Shown: piece after piece, positions 42,442 through 51,957 of the stretch | How the letters are laid out: every line of letters begins with the position of its first letter | Position numbering within the stretch: position 1 is the stretch's first letter | Assembly: GCF_008710135.1 (NCBI RefSeq) | Contig: NZ_VYKK01000001.1 | Location: 62,001 to 126,000 of the forward strand | Reading direction: 5' to 3' | DNA: 64,000 nt | Source: Paenibacillus spiritus | GTDB taxonomy: Bacteria; Bacillota; Bacilli; Paenibacillales; Paenibacillaceae | Made by a program: the position numbers and the translations under genes | The notes under the pieces: model-generated | Seen by the model: only the letters and a program-made list of their open reading frames with translations | Databases searched by the model: none | Told to the model about the DNA's origin: nothing

Positions 42442-43710
42442 ATGAAGCTCAAGAAATTCGGGACGGCCCTGCTGGCAGCCGTCCTCTCCGCCTGCATGCT
42501 GCTGCTGCTGGCCTTCCCCGGCGCTTCGCTGGCTTCGGCTCTGCGCGGGGTCGCCGTCTGGTGGGAAGTGCTGTTCCCTTCGCTCTTTCCCTTCTTCGTC
42601 ATGTCCGAGCTGATGCTGGGCCTCGGCGTCGTGCATCTGTTCGGGGCCTTGCTCGACCCCCTGATGCGTCCCCTCTTCCGCATCCCCGGTAGCGGGGGCT
42701 TCGCGGCAGCCATGGGCTATGTGTCGGGCTATCCCGTAGGAGCCCGTCTGACGGCCAAGCTCCGCGAGCAGGGACTGGTGACCCGGGAGGAGGGAGAGCG
42801 CCTGGTGGCCTTCACCACCTCCTCCGATCCGATCTTTCTGCTCGGAGCCGTCTCCGTCGGCTTCTTCCGGGATGCTTCGCTCGGAGTGCTGCTGGCGGCC
42901 GCTCATTACGGCGGCGGCCTGCTCATCGGCCTCCTGATGCGATTCCACGGAAGACGGGACCGGGCCAGCCGGACGCCAGCTGCCGGGCCCCGCCGCGCAG
43001 AGCCGGCGCACGGCGCCGGCGGGAGTGAACGATCCGCTGCCGGCTCGCGGGGACGGCTGCGGCAGGCCCTCGCCGCCATGCGGGAAGCGCGGCTCAAGGA
43101 CGGGCGCAGCTTCGGCGAGCTGCTGAGCGGCGCGGTCGCGTCCTCTCTTCAGCTTATTATGGTCGTTGGAGGACTGGTTGTATTCTTCAACGTCCTGATG
43201 ACCCTGATGGACCTGGCAGGCGTTCTGAAGCTGCTGGTCGGAGCGGCGGGATCGCTGCTTCATTTGCTCGGCTTTCCCTCCGGCCTGGCGGAAGCCGTGA
43301 CCGGCGGCGTCTTTGAGGTCACGCTGGGAACGCGGTTGGCCGGCGAAGCGCAGGCCGCCCTTCCCTACCGCGTAGCGGCGGCTGCCTTCGTGCTGTCCTG
43401 GGGCGGACTGTCGGTCCATGCCCAGGTGGCAAGCATCCTGAGCGGCTCCGGCCTCCGCTATCTGCCCTTCCTGGCCGCGCGGTTCGCCCACGGGCTGCTC
43501 GCGGCTTCGCTCGCGCTGCTGCTCTGGGAGCCGCTTCGCGGCGCGGCTCCGGTCTGGTCGCCTGCTGCGGCCGGGCTTACGGCCGGAGGCGCGGCGGGCT
43601 CGGCCGCAGCCGCCGTGCTGCTGGGGGCGGGCGCAGCGGCCGCCGCGCTCGCAGCCGCGGGGGCTATCGGGATCGTCCGCGGGGCAGCGCGGCGAATAGG
43701 ACGGCATTAG
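42442..43710 (+). CDS. ylbJ: Sporulation integral membrane protein YlbJ (SpoVV)
   Basis: 422 residues, about 9 membrane helices of the nucleoside-transporter-like YlbJ family. WWEVLFPSLFPFFVMSELMLGLG, GYVSGYPVGARLTAKL and TTSSDPIFLLGAVSVGFF are family hallmarks. In Bacillus it lets dipicolinic acid cross the outer forespore membrane. The Arg/Ala-rich loop at residues 170-205 and the Ala-rich C-terminus are longer than usual. GGGAGG lies 8-9 bases before ATG 42442, and CATAGAAC at 42407 could be a sigma-E -10, without a clear -35. Confidence 0.88.
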   Translation: MKLKKFGTALLAAVLSACMLLLLAFPGASLASALRGVAVWWEVLFPSLFPFFVMSELMLGLGVVHLFGALLDPLMRPLFRIPGSGGFAAAMGYVSGYPVGARLTAKLREQGLVTREEGERLVAFTTSSDPIFLLGAVSVGFFRDASLGVLLAAAHYGGGLLIGLLMRFHGRRDRASRTPAAGPRRAEPAHGAGGSERSAAGSRGRLRQALAAMREARLKDGRSFGELLSGAVASSLQLIMVVGGLVVFFNVLMTLMDLAGVLKLLVGAAGSLLHLLGFPSGLAEAVTGGVFEVTLGTRLAGEAQAALPYRVAAAAFVLSWGGLSVHAQVASILSGSGLRYLPFLAARFAHGLLAASLALLLWEPLRGAAPVWSPAAAGLTAGGAAGSAAAAVLLGAGAAAAALAAAGAIGIVRGAARRIGRH

Positions 43711-43825
43711 ACGGAGGGAGCGCGCCGCCCGGGAGCGAAGGCTTTTTCGGCTTCAGGTACATTGTGTTCAGACGCCGGATTGATTATGATCGGTATAAGA
43801 CAATTGCCAAAGGAGCCAATCTACG

Positions 43826-44626
43826 TTGAGATATTATGTGCTGGACCGCGGCGACGACCTTTCGGTCGAGCTTAGCCGACAGTTCCAAAAGCTGGCCTCG
43901 GAACGCGGCATGCAGCTGGACGCCGACAACCCCGAGATCGTCGTGTCGATCGGAGGAGACGGCACCATGCTGCATGCCTTCCACATGTTTATCGACCGGA
44001 TTTCCAGCCTTGCCTTCGTCGGCGTGCATACCGGCCATCTCGGCTTCTATGCCGACTGGAAGGCGGACGAGCTGCCGCTGCTGGTCGATTACATGAGCGG
44101 AACCGGGAAGAACCCGAACAAGCCGCGAATCGTCAGATATCCGCTGCTGGAGCTGGAGATCCACAAGAAGACCGGGTCCTCGGCCCATATTGCCCTGAAT
44201 GAATTCACGCTCAAGGGCGTGGACGGAACCGTCGTCATCCAGGTGGATATCAATGATGTGACGTTTGAGATGTTCCGGGGCGACGGGCTCTGTCTCTCCA
44301 CACCTTCCGGGAGTACCGCCTACAACAAGAGTCTGGGCGGAGCGATGGTTCACCCGTCCATTGAAGCGCTGCAGATCGCCGAAATCGCCTCGATCAACAA
44401 CCGGGTCTTCCGGACCATGGGCTCGCCGCTGCTGCTCCCCAAGCATCATCATTGCGACATCTTCTCGCGCAAGGAGCAGCGTCTTATGCTGACCGTGGAT
44501 CACCTCAATATTCCGGTGGACGACCTGGTCTCGGTACGCTGTCAGGTATCCAGCCAGCAGGTCAGCTTTGCCCGCTACCGGCCGTTTCCCTTCTGGAACC
44601 GGGTGCGCGAATCCTTCCTCGTCTGA
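43826..44626 (+). CDS. nadK: NAD kinase
   Basis: 266 residues. SIGGDGTMLHAF (GGDGT, residues 43-47) is the NAD kinase phosphate site, and DGLCLSTPSGSTAYNKSLGGAMVHP is the second conserved block. It phosphorylates NAD to NADP. TTG 43826 is 10 bases after AAAGGAG; the Bacillus-type form (about 265 residues) fits this start. Monocistronic by spacing. Confidence 0.94.
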   Translation: MRYYVLDRGDDLSVELSRQFQKLASERGMQLDADNPEIVVSIGGDGTMLHAFHMFIDRISSLAFVGVHTGHLGFYADWKADELPLLVDYMSGTGKNPNKPRIVRYPLLELEIHKKTGSSAHIALNEFTLKGVDGTVVIQVDINDVTFEMFRGDGLCLSTPSGSTAYNKSLGGAMVHPSIEALQIAEIASINNRVFRTMGSPLLLPKHHHCDIFSRKEQRLMLTVDHLNIPVDDLVSVRCQVSSQQVSFARYRPFPFWNRVRESFLV

Positions 44627-44711
44627 AGTCTCATGGACAGGAAGATCGCTCTAGTGATATAATGATCCTATTTTTGACAACATAAATAGATTATAGAAGG
44701 AGAGAGAACAT

Positions 44712-45905
44712 TTGAAGTTTAAAGGCTACCCGGCCGCCGCACTTCTGACGTGCGCCCTGCTCGCCGGAGCGCCGGCAGCGGCGTCGGCCGCTCCGGCGGC
44801 AGCCGCCCCCTCGAAGACCATTTCCGTGTATATTGACGGCAAGCCGGTCATCTTCGCATCGGGCCGGCCTTATATGCAGGACGGGACCGTTATGGTTCCC
44901 TTCCGGGGACTGTTCGAGCAGCTCGGTCTAAAGATCGGCTGGAACCCCGCCTCCGGCAAGCTTACCGGTACCTCCGGTGAAGTGCAGCTCGCTCTGGCCG
45001 TCGGCAGCAACTGCGCCGTCGTGAACGGTACGGTCCACAGACTGGCGCAAGCGCCCGTCAACCGCGGCGGTACCGTCTACATCCCGCTGCGCCTGGTCGG
45101 GGAAGCGACCGGCGGCACCGTAACCTGGAACGGCTCGGCTGTCCGGATCACGGAGGCGCGAAGCGACCGCGAAGAATCCGCCCTGGTCGCCGCGCAGGTC
45201 CGCATGTTCGTCGGGGCGTACAATACAAGAATTCCGAAGCTGCTTCGCATGAAGGTGGTGGAGGGTTCGCCGATGGAAGCCGAGCTTGAGACGGTGGAGG
45301 AGTTTTTTGCAGCCTACAACCTGAACTATACCGTCAACAGTCTTGAAGTGCTCCGGATTCAAAACGACGAAGCGACGGTACAGACTGTAGAGACGACGAC
45401 CCGTGTCAGTGGGAGCTATCAGCCGGATTACAGGGACACGTACGTGTACGAATTGAAGAAGGTGGACGGGTATTGGAAGATTTATAAGCTGACGCTTCAG
45501 AATTCCGAGGTGCTGCTAACCCAAGAGCAGGCTTCGGCTTCGCCCGAGATTCCCGCGAGCGACCGCAGTCTCATCGACGCGACGGTTCAGAGCTATTATC
45601 AATATTTGAATAACGAGGATACCAACGGTCTTCTTAAGGTCTTCACCGCCAAGAGCGACACCTTCCGGGAATCCTTGAAGAGAAGCTTTACCGAAGCCTT
45701 TGGGACGAGCAACCTTGCGTTCGACCTGACGGCATCCCATATCTATTATTATAGCCTGGGTACAGCGGCCGTCTATGTTGAACTGGGCTTTACGGACAAA
45801 GATGCCGGAACAACGGTTCAGAGGCACGGGATGCTGGTTCTCTCCCGCCAAGCTGACGGCACATGGACCATTGACGACATCTACTGGCTCCCGTCAGATC
45901 ATTAG
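44712..45905 (+). CDS. Secreted protein with copper-amine-oxidase-like stalk domain
   Basis: 397 residues. Signal peptide KGYPAAALLTCALLAGAPAAASA, then a stalk domain (ISVYIDGKPVIFASGRPYMQDGTVMVPFRGLFEQLG; PLRLVGEATGGTVTWNG), the usual wall-associated module of Paenibacillus exoproteins. Two NTF2-like repeats follow (residues 155-265 and 275-395; DYRDTYVYELKKVDGYWKIYKLTL and RQADGTWTIDDIYWLPSDH). TTG 44712 after GAAGGAG. It precedes the CtpA-like protease gene by 32 bp and is probably co-transcribed. Confidence 0.85.
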   Translation: MKFKGYPAAALLTCALLAGAPAAASAAPAAAAPSKTISVYIDGKPVIFASGRPYMQDGTVMVPFRGLFEQLGLKIGWNPASGKLTGTSGEVQLALAVGSNCAVVNGTVHRLAQAPVNRGGTVYIPLRLVGEATGGTVTWNGSAVRITEARSDREESALVAAQVRMFVGAYNTRIPKLLRMKVVEGSPMEAELETVEEFFAAYNLNYTVNSLEVLRIQNDEATVQTVETTTRVSGSYQPDYRDTYVYELKKVDGYWKIYKLTLQNSEVLLTQEQASASPEIPASDRSLIDATVQSYYQYLNNEDTNGLLKVFTAKSDTFRESLKRSFTEAFGTSNLAFDLTASHIYYYSLGTAAVYVELGFTDKDAGTTVQRHGMLVLSRQADGTWTIDDIYWLPSDH

Positions 45906-45937
45906 CGCATTCATCAATCCGTAAAGGAAGGTTCCCC

Positions 45938-47398
45938 ATGAAAAAATTGACCTCCGCCCTCTTCGGCGGCATTCTGTCCTTCTCTCTGGCACTGGCGCCT
46001 GCTGCCCTAGCGGCCGATGCTGCCGCTCCTTCATCTTCGGCTGCGGCAGCGGCCAAGGCTTCGTCCGATACCGACATTATCAATGAAGTGATGGAGTATA
46101 TCGAAACCTACAACCTCACGGCCGTCGACCGTCAGAGCCTGATCCGGGCCGCCATCGACGGCATGGTCGATTCCTTGGACGACCCTTACAGCCAGTATTT
46201 CGATAAGGAAGAGACCGCCGATCTGGAGCATCAGCTCGCCTTGGAATACGTCGGCATCGGCGTGACGCTGTCGGCCACCTCTTCGGACATCTATGTCGAG
46301 TCGATCCTGCCCGGCTCTCCTGCCGATACGGCAGGCCTCAAGCGCGGCGACGTGCTGTTGAAGATCAACGGAATTCCGGTCGCCCAAGCGGAGGGCGATG
46401 CCTTGTCCGGCACCTCCGGGACGAAGCTGACGCTGCTGGTCAAGCGCGGCAGCGCCCAGAAGTCGGTGGTCATCGCCCGCAAGGAGATTAATTATCCTTC
46501 GGTGACCTCCTCCATGCTCGCTTCCAAAACCGCTTATATCTCGCTCAACGGCTTCACGCAGAATTCCGACGAGGAATTCGCCGCAGCGCTCAAAGCGATG
46601 CGCCAAGCCGGCATGAAGTCGATGGTTCTGGATCTGCGCGATAACCCGGGAGGCTACATGGATTCCGCCTACAATATTGTGAAGCAGTTCATGGACAAAG
46701 GTCTGATGATGTACACGGCGGACAACAGCGGCACGCTGACGCCGGTTACCATTACTGACGGCAGCAAAATCGGCGTTCCCGTTGTCATTCTGACCAACGG
46801 CTATACCGCTTCCGCTTCCGAAGCGCTTACAGGCGCGCTTCACGACAATCATCTCGCTACCGTGGTCGGCTCCCGCACTTATGGCAAAGCCCGGATTCAG
46901 AGCCTGTTCGATCTGACCGACGGCGGCGAGCTTAAGCTGACAACCGAGCGCTATCTGACGCCGAACAAGGTCGATTTCAATCACGAAGGGCTGATGCCCG
47001 ATTTCAATGTCACCAACAAGACGGCCCAGCTCGTCACCGCGCTTCAGCTCGCCGGGATGAAGACGATTGAACTGAAGGGCGACCGGCGGGTGCTGGACGT
47101 CAACGGCAAAGCCTTTGCCGGCAATGTCGGGCTCATCAAGCAGAACAACGCCGTCTACGCTTCCGCCGCTGTTCTCTCTTCTCTGGCGGAATCCGACCTG
47201 AGCTGGGACGCCAAGAACCGCAAGGTCGTCGTCACCAACGGAGCTGGCAAGGCCTACGGGTTCAGCGTCACGGCGAAGCAGGCGATGATCGCCGACAACG
47301 AGACCTTCATTCGGGTCGATGCGTTCCATCAGGCATTTCCGTCGGTCTCCTGGAAGTACGACGCCGCAGCTCAGAAGCTGACGCTGAGCACCAAATAG
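45938..47398 (+). CDS. Secreted C-terminal processing protease (S41, CtpA-like) with stalk domain
   Basis: 486 residues. Signal peptide, then a PDZ domain (YVESILPGSPADTAGLKRGDVLLKINGIPV, about residues 120-195), an S41 protease core with catalytic Ser in TNGYTASASEALTGAL and Lys in GSRTYGKARIQSLF, and a C-terminal stalk domain (MIADNETFIRVDAFHQAFPSVSWKYD). It degrades or matures exported proteins. AAAGGAAGG precedes ATG 45938. Gene order stalk protein-protease suggests a cell-surface operon. Confidence 0.9.
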   Translation: MKKLTSALFGGILSFSLALAPAALAADAAAPSSSAAAAAKASSDTDIINEVMEYIETYNLTAVDRQSLIRAAIDGMVDSLDDPYSQYFDKEETADLEHQLALEYVGIGVTLSATSSDIYVESILPGSPADTAGLKRGDVLLKINGIPVAQAEGDALSGTSGTKLTLLVKRGSAQKSVVIARKEINYPSVTSSMLASKTAYISLNGFTQNSDEEFAAALKAMRQAGMKSMVLDLRDNPGGYMDSAYNIVKQFMDKGLMMYTADNSGTLTPVTITDGSKIGVPVVILTNGYTASASEALTGALHDNHLATVVGSRTYGKARIQSLFDLTDGGELKLTTERYLTPNKVDFNHEGLMPDFNVTNKTAQLVTALQLAGMKTIELKGDRRVLDVNGKAFAGNVGLIKQNNAVYASAAVLSSLAESDLSWDAKNRKVVVTNGAGKAYGFSVTAKQAMIADNETFIRVDAFHQAFPSVSWKYDAAAQKLTLSTK

Positions 47399-47416
47399 AG
47401 GCATAGCCCTTCCTGC

Positions 47417-47449
47417 CAAAAACCCCCTGCACATCGCGTGCAGGGGGTT
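47417..47449. terminator. Bidirectional terminator between S41 protease and yutD
   Basis: AACCCCCTGCA/TGCAGGGGGTT stem; TTGCTTGTT on plus, TTTTTGG on minus. Confidence 0.8.
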
Positions 47450-47454
47450 GCTTG

Positions 47455-48396
47455 TTATTCCGGGCTTCCCGGAGTCTCCGGCGTTCTCGGCCGGTTCTGC
47501 GAAGCGGCGTCGCCTCCGCCTGCGGGCTTGCTGCGCTCGCCGCGCTCGCGTCCGCCGGGCCGTTCGCCCGCTCCCGGTGCTCCGGCAGCGCCGGAAGCTT
47601 CGCGGGAGCCTTCACGGCTGCCCGCGCCGGGGTGCGGCGGGCGCTTCTTCGGCTCGCGCTGCGGGTCCTGGCCGCCGGAGCGGCGCTGGAACGGCTTGCG
47701 GTTGCCCGCAGCCGCACCTTCCGGACCCGGACCGGCTTGTCCGCCGGTGGTCGGCGGCTCCTGCCCCTGACGGGGGTTCTGCTGCCCCGGTCCGCCTCCC
47801 GGCTGGCCCTGACCGCGCGGCGGTCTCATTCCTCCCTGGGAACCGCGCGCCGGCGGCGCGGACTTGTTCCCGCTGCGGCCGGCGCCACCTTGGGACCCAC
47901 GCTGCTCCCGGGAACGGTCCTTGTGCGGCCGTTCCTTCGTAATATGCTCGCGCAGTTCGCGCACCGGCGTCTCCCGGGAAGCGGAAATCTGGGCCGCCGC
48001 CTGGCGCGAGAGCAGATCGCGCGGAATCTCGGCGCGGATCGCCGCCTCCGGTGCAGCTGCCGCCCCGATCCCCGGCTCGGCTCCCGCCGGCTCCTTGATG
48101 AGAATATCCGGGCCGACCGGCGCTTCCTTCAGCTTCTGCAGCACGAAGTAGGCGCAGCCGAAATTGCAGTATTCATTGATATAGTCCATTAATCCCGAAA
48201 TCGAGGTATCCCGGTTCGCCTTGGGATGGTTGTCCCGGTAGAACCCCTTCAGCCGAAGCTGGCTGTAGCCCCAGTCTCCGACGATATAATCATAGCGATC
48301 CAGAATTTCGCTGTATCTCCCGCGAAACGCCTCCGGATTCCAGCCGTCTTTATGATCCGCTACGAGCTCGTAGCCCTTGCCGCCGATAACGATCAA
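47455..48396 (-). CDS. yutD: YutD family protein with long disordered Arg/Gly/Pro tail
   Basis: 313 residues. Residues 1-95 are the YutD domain (VADHKDGWNPEAFRGRYSEILDRYDYIVGDWGYSQLRLKGFY, then YINEYCNFGCAYFVLQ). Residues from about 130 are low-complexity, with many RGSQGG-, RPPRG- and PGQQNP-type stretches. Bacillus YutD is about 100 residues, so the tail is an addition. It is adjacent to lipA, as in Bacillus. Function unknown; the tail resembles RGG RNA-binding segments. Confidence 0.82.
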   Translation of the reverse strand: MIVIGGKGYELVADHKDGWNPEAFRGRYSEILDRYDYIVGDWGYSQLRLKGFYRDNHPKANRDTSISGLMDYINEYCNFGCAYFVLQKLKEAPVGPDILIKEPAGAEPGIGAAAAPEAAIRAEIPRDLLSRQAAAQISASRETPVRELREHITKERPHKDRSREQRGSQGGAGRSGNKSAPPARGSQGGMRPPRGQGQPGGGPGQQNPRQGQEPPTTGGQAGPGPEGAAAGNRKPFQRRSGGQDPQREPKKRPPHPGAGSREGSREASGAAGAPGAGERPGGRERGERSKPAGGGDAASQNRPRTPETPGSPE

Positions 48397-48435
48397 GCAA
48401 GCCTCGCCTGCCTTTCCACTGTCTAAAATGGGTCA

Positions 48436-49338
48436 TCAGCCCCGAACGGCGCGCTCCTCGCGCGTCTTGGTGGCCGATTTCACCTGCTCATGCGCATGAT
48501 ACGAGCTGCGCACAAGCGGGCCGGCTTCCACATGGCTGAAGCCGCGCTTCAATCCTTCTTCCTTGAGCCGGGCGAATTCCTCCGGCGAGATGTATTTCTC
48601 CACATTCAGATGCTTGGGGGAAGGCTGGAGATACTGGCCGAGCGTCAGGATGTCGCAGTCCACCGCCCGCAGATCGTCCATCGCCTGAAGAATCTCATCC
48701 CACTCTTCGCCGACGCCCAGCATAATGCTGGATTTGGTCGGGATCTCGGGCTTCATCTCCTTGGCCCGCTGCAGCAGCTCCAGGGAACGCCGGTATTTGG
48801 CCTTGGCCCGAACCCGGTCGGACAGCCGTTCCACCGTCTCGATGTTGTGGTTCAGAATGTCCGGCTTCGACTCCATCACGATCTGCAGACTGTCCCGGTC
48901 TCCCAGGAAGTCGGGAATCAGAACCTCGACGCTGCACAGCGGCAGGCGCGAGCGGATGGCGTGAACCGTAGCGGCAAATATGGAAGCGCCGCCGTCCTTC
49001 AGATCGTCCCGGGCCACGCTTGTAACCACGCAATGACGCAGCCCCATCTTCTCGGCGGCTTCGGCCACGCGCTCGGGCTCCTGCAGATCCAGCTCTGTCG
49101 GCAGGCCGGTGTTAACGGCGCAGAACCGGCAGGCCCGGGTACAAATATCGCCCAGTATCATAAAGGTTGCCGTCCGGTTGGCCCAGCATTCATAAATATT
49201 CGGACAGCGCGCTTCTTCGCAGACGGTATGTAAAGTCTTGGACCGCATCATATCCTTGATTTCCTGATAATTGTCGCCGGTCGTCAGCTTGATCCGAATC
49301 CAGTCCGGCTTCGGCTGTTTCGTTCCTTTTGTGGTCAA
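48436..49338 (-). CDS. lipA: Lipoyl synthase
   Basis: 300 residues, a radical SAM enzyme that inserts two sulfurs into octanoyl groups. Both clusters are visible: auxiliary cluster Cys40, Cys45, Cys51 ([14 protein letters not shown]) and radical SAM cluster Cys66, Cys70, Cys73 (CTRACRFC). [14 protein letters not shown] and [14 protein letters not shown] are conserved. TTG 49338 is 7 bases after GGAGGT. In Bacillus the homologue YutB sits next to yutD and yunA/lytH as here. Confidence 0.96.
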   Translation of the reverse strand: MTTKGTKQPKPDWIRIKLTTGDNYQEIKDMMRSKTLHTVCEEARCPNIYECWANRTATFMILGDICTRACRFCAVNTGLPTELDLQEPERVAEAAEKMGLRHCVVTSVARDDLKDGGASIFAATVHAIRSRLPLCSVEVLIPDFLGDRDSLQIVMESKPDILNHNIETVERLSDRVRAKAKYRRSLELLQRAKEMKPEIPTKSSIMLGVGEEWDEILQAMDDLRAVDCDILTLGQYLQPSPKHLNVEKYISPEEFARLKEEGLKRGFSHVEAGPLVRSSYHAHEQVKSATKTREERAVRG

Positions 49339-49554
49339 AGTCTTTACCTCCGATTCCTCTGATATTCGCCTTCCCTATCCAAGCGGGTCGCTTAAGGGTC
49401 CATGATCGCCTCAATTATATCATGGGCTGTAGGGAAATGCCTCCTTTTTGGTCCACGGATAAAAAGCGCGCGCCGGAACCAACCTATGCCTATACGTGGG
49501 CCGCCGGGCGCGGCGGCCGCCTGAATGGATGCCAGACAGAAGGAGGACCCTGCC

Positions 49555-50655
49555 ATGTTGTTACCCGTAAGCTTCCGCACGCTGCGGCGCAGTCTGATCG
49601 CTCTGTCCGCGGCGGCGCTTCTGTGGACGGAAGCCTGTCCCTCCCCCGCAGCCGCTGCCGGCCCGGCAAGCAGCTCCCGGGCGGCGGCCGATCTTCGCGG
49701 CAGCGCCAAAGAGGACCCGTTCCGGGCCCGCAAGGCCCTGTTCGACCAGCTGGAGGCCGCTACCGGCATTCCGTGGTTCCGTCTGGCGGCGTTCGACCAG
49801 TACGAACGCAGCTTGACGCGGACCGGAAGCGACGGGCGGACAGCCGTCTCCCCGGGACGGCTGACGGCGATCTCGGTTCCGGCGCCGCTCTGGTGCGGCC
49901 CGCTGAATCCCGATCAGGCCGATACCTCGCCCGCCTCCATCGCGTTCTTCGGAGGCTTCGGCCTGGACGGCTCCGGCGACGGACGGGCCGATCCCGCGAG
50001 CGACCTCGATGTGCTCTACAGCCTGTCCCGCCATATCCGCCGCTACGGAGCGACGAACGGCGATTTCCCGATCGCCGTCTGGGAATATTACCGCAACGGA
50101 CGGGCGACGCAGCGGGTCACGCAGTTCGCATCGCTCTACGCCCATTACGGCCGCCTGAATCTCTCGGGCAGCGCCTTCCCGCTCCCGCTCGGAAGCACCT
50201 ACTCCTACCGGAGCACCTGGGGAACCGGCAGAAGCTGGGGAGGCGCCCGCATCCACGAGGGAACCGATCTGTTCACCCCTTACGGCGTCACGGTCCGCAG
50301 CACCTGCTACGGCATCGTCGAGACCAAGGGCTGGAACCGCTTCGGCGGATGGCGGATCGGCATCCGCGACATTGAGAACCGGTACCATTATTACGCCCAT
50401 CTCTCCGGCTTCGACAAGAGTCTGGAGGTCGGCAGCTTCGTTGAACCCGGCCGACAGCTCGGCTGGGCCGGCAGTTCGGGTTACGGCCAGCCGGGCACAC
50501 AGGGCAAATTCCCTCCGCATCTGCATTACGGCATCTACCGGGACCGCGGCCTGTCCGAATGGGCCTTCGACCCGTACCCGCTGCTGCGCCAGTGGGAGAC
50601 GACGGAGCGCAGAGCGCTGAGAACGAAGAAGCAGCAGCGGATGGCCGAACGCTGA
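49555..50655 (+). CDS. lytH: M23 peptidase, LytH-like L-Ala-D-Glu endopeptidase
   Basis: 366 residues from ATG 49555 (AAGGAGG 8 bases upstream). A signal-like N-terminus (RRSLIALSAAALLWTEACPSPAAAA) is followed by a C-terminal M23 domain with zinc ligands IHEGTDLF (HxxxD) and HLHYGIY (HxH), plus YHYYAHLSGF. In Bacillus LytH (YunA) cuts L-Ala-D-Glu links in cortex maturation and lies between lipA and yunB; the same neighbourhood occurs here. Expressed late in sporulation by inference. Confidence 0.88.
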   Translation: MLLPVSFRTLRRSLIALSAAALLWTEACPSPAAAAGPASSSRAAADLRGSAKEDPFRARKALFDQLEAATGIPWFRLAAFDQYERSLTRTGSDGRTAVSPGRLTAISVPAPLWCGPLNPDQADTSPASIAFFGGFGLDGSGDGRADPASDLDVLYSLSRHIRRYGATNGDFPIAVWEYYRNGRATQRVTQFASLYAHYGRLNLSGSAFPLPLGSTYSYRSTWGTGRSWGGARIHEGTDLFTPYGVTVRSTCYGIVETKGWNRFGGWRIGIRDIENRYHYYAHLSGFDKSLEVGSFVEPGRQLGWAGSSGYGQPGTQGKFPPHLHYGIYRDRGLSEWAFDPYPLLRQWETTERRALRTKKQQRMAER

Positions 50656-50664
50656 GGAACCGAA

Positions 50665-50711
50665 TACAGGCGGCAGCCCGGACGCATCGTTCGTCCGGGC
50701 TGCCGCCTGTA
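50665..50711. terminator. Bidirectional terminator, 20-bp perfect stem, lytH/yunB
   Basis: A 20-bp arm (50665-50684) pairs perfectly with 50692-50711 around CATCGTT, between convergent genes. There is no strong T-run on either side, so it may act by hairpin strength or as a transcription barrier. Confidence 0.65.
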
Positions 50712-50733
50712 TATTGCGGTTCGTCCCCTTCTC

Positions 50734-51888
50734 CTATTCCCCGCCGCCGGCTCCCGTATCTGCACCGCTGTCCGCTGCGGAAGCCTCCGGTTTCTGCGGA
50801 GCCGGAGGACTGCTTACAGCCGGTCCACCGCCTTCGTCGCTTCGCTCGCTGCCGGCGCTTCCCTCGCCGCCGCCCGCCGGAACCGCACTGCCGCCCGAAG
50901 GCGCAGGAAGAGCAATGCCCGGGGCCTGGGCGCTGTTCTCCCCGACGGGACGCCCCTGGTTGTCGTAGTAATACATCGGAACATCTCCGACAACCATGAG
51001 GTAAGAGACCGGGATTTCTGTATCCACGGTCTGGGGCTCCATATCGAACGGAATGACGACCGCCACCTCCGTGATGATATGAATATAGACCTCCACCAGA
51101 ATCATATTGATGCCCGCATTCTGCTGCCGGGTGTTCAGCTCCACCTTGACCGCTCCCTGCGGCTCGATCTTCACGGGAATGTCGGGCCCGAATGAAGCGA
51201 TCAGCGGACTGCCGAGCGCCTGCCCGAGCGGAATATGCTCGGTCCGGTTGTGCAGACTTTGCAGGGTGGACTGGATAACCTCGGCCGCTTCGGAGGTAAT
51301 CCGCATATGCTCGGCATAATTGAGCATGAAGCCGGTGATCTTGCCGTTCCGGTCGCTCTTCCAGTCGATCAGCTTGCCGGCATCTCCTCCCGTTACCACT
51401 TGAGACGTTATCGCCTTGTTGATGGACTCCGTCGCGATCTGCTTCACCCGGATCTGGGCCAGATGCAGGATGGGCGGCTTCATATGCCGCTCCACATAGC
51501 GCAGCCCCTGAAGAACGCCGATGAGCAGCACCAGCGATACGACAACCAGGATGCGCAGCAGCCGCCGCCGCGGCTTCGCCGGGCCGCCCGTTCCGGCGCG
51601 CTGTGCCCGAACCGGGGCGGCGCTCCGGGCCGTGAGGCGCCGCCGCGGGACGGCGGATGGCACCGGCCCGGCCGGAGCCGTCCGCAGCGGACCGGCGCTT
51701 CGGACCGGCCGGAACGTCCGCCGCCGCGGCGAACCGAGCCAGGCGGCGAGCAGGCGGACGGCCCCGCTCCTCGGCGGGCCGCCGCGCTTCCAGCCGCCGC
51801 CCCGGCTGCGCCGCCGGACCGGCAGGCGCCACGCCTCAAGAGGCGGAAGCCGGAATCGGCGTCCGCCCCATTTTTTCACTCTGCCCAT
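50734..51888 (-). CDS. yunB: Sporulation protein YunB
   Basis: 384 residues. A membrane helix (LLRILVVVSLVLLIGVLQGL, about residue 110-129) is followed by the YunB domain: ATESINKAITSQVV, AEVIQSTLQSLH, IPLGQALGSPLIASFGPDIPVKIEP and YIHIITEVAVVIPFD. Bacillus YunB is about 250 residues and sigma-E-dependent. Here residues 1-105 are an Arg/Pro-rich extension and the C-terminus has a Gly/Ser/Pro tail, so the true start may be downstream of ATG 51888. Confidence 0.82.
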   Translation of the reverse strand: MGRVKKWGGRRFRLPPLEAWRLPVRRRSRGGGWKRGGPPRSGAVRLLAAWLGSPRRRTFRPVRSAGPLRTAPAGPVPSAVPRRRLTARSAAPVRAQRAGTGGPAKPRRRLLRILVVVSLVLLIGVLQGLRYVERHMKPPILHLAQIRVKQIATESINKAITSQVVTGGDAGKLIDWKSDRNGKITGFMLNYAEHMRITSEAAEVIQSTLQSLHNRTEHIPLGQALGSPLIASFGPDIPVKIEPQGAVKVELNTRQQNAGINMILVEVYIHIITEVAVVIPFDMEPQTVDTEIPVSYLMVVGDVPMYYYDNQGRPVGENSAQAPGIALPAPSGGSAVPAGGGEGSAGSERSDEGGGPAVSSPPAPQKPEASAADSGADTGAGGGE

Positions 51889-51957
51889 TGCTATCGTCCT
51901 CCCGCCTACCCGCGGTCAAGCCGCCTTATAAGTATGGGTATTCGGGCAGGCTCCGGA

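Noticed and set aside
50288..51832. 514-codon frame overlapping yunB and lytH on the minus strand
   Set aside because: It lies in a different frame of yunB and crosses the terminator; Ser/Arg/Gly-rich nonsense composition.
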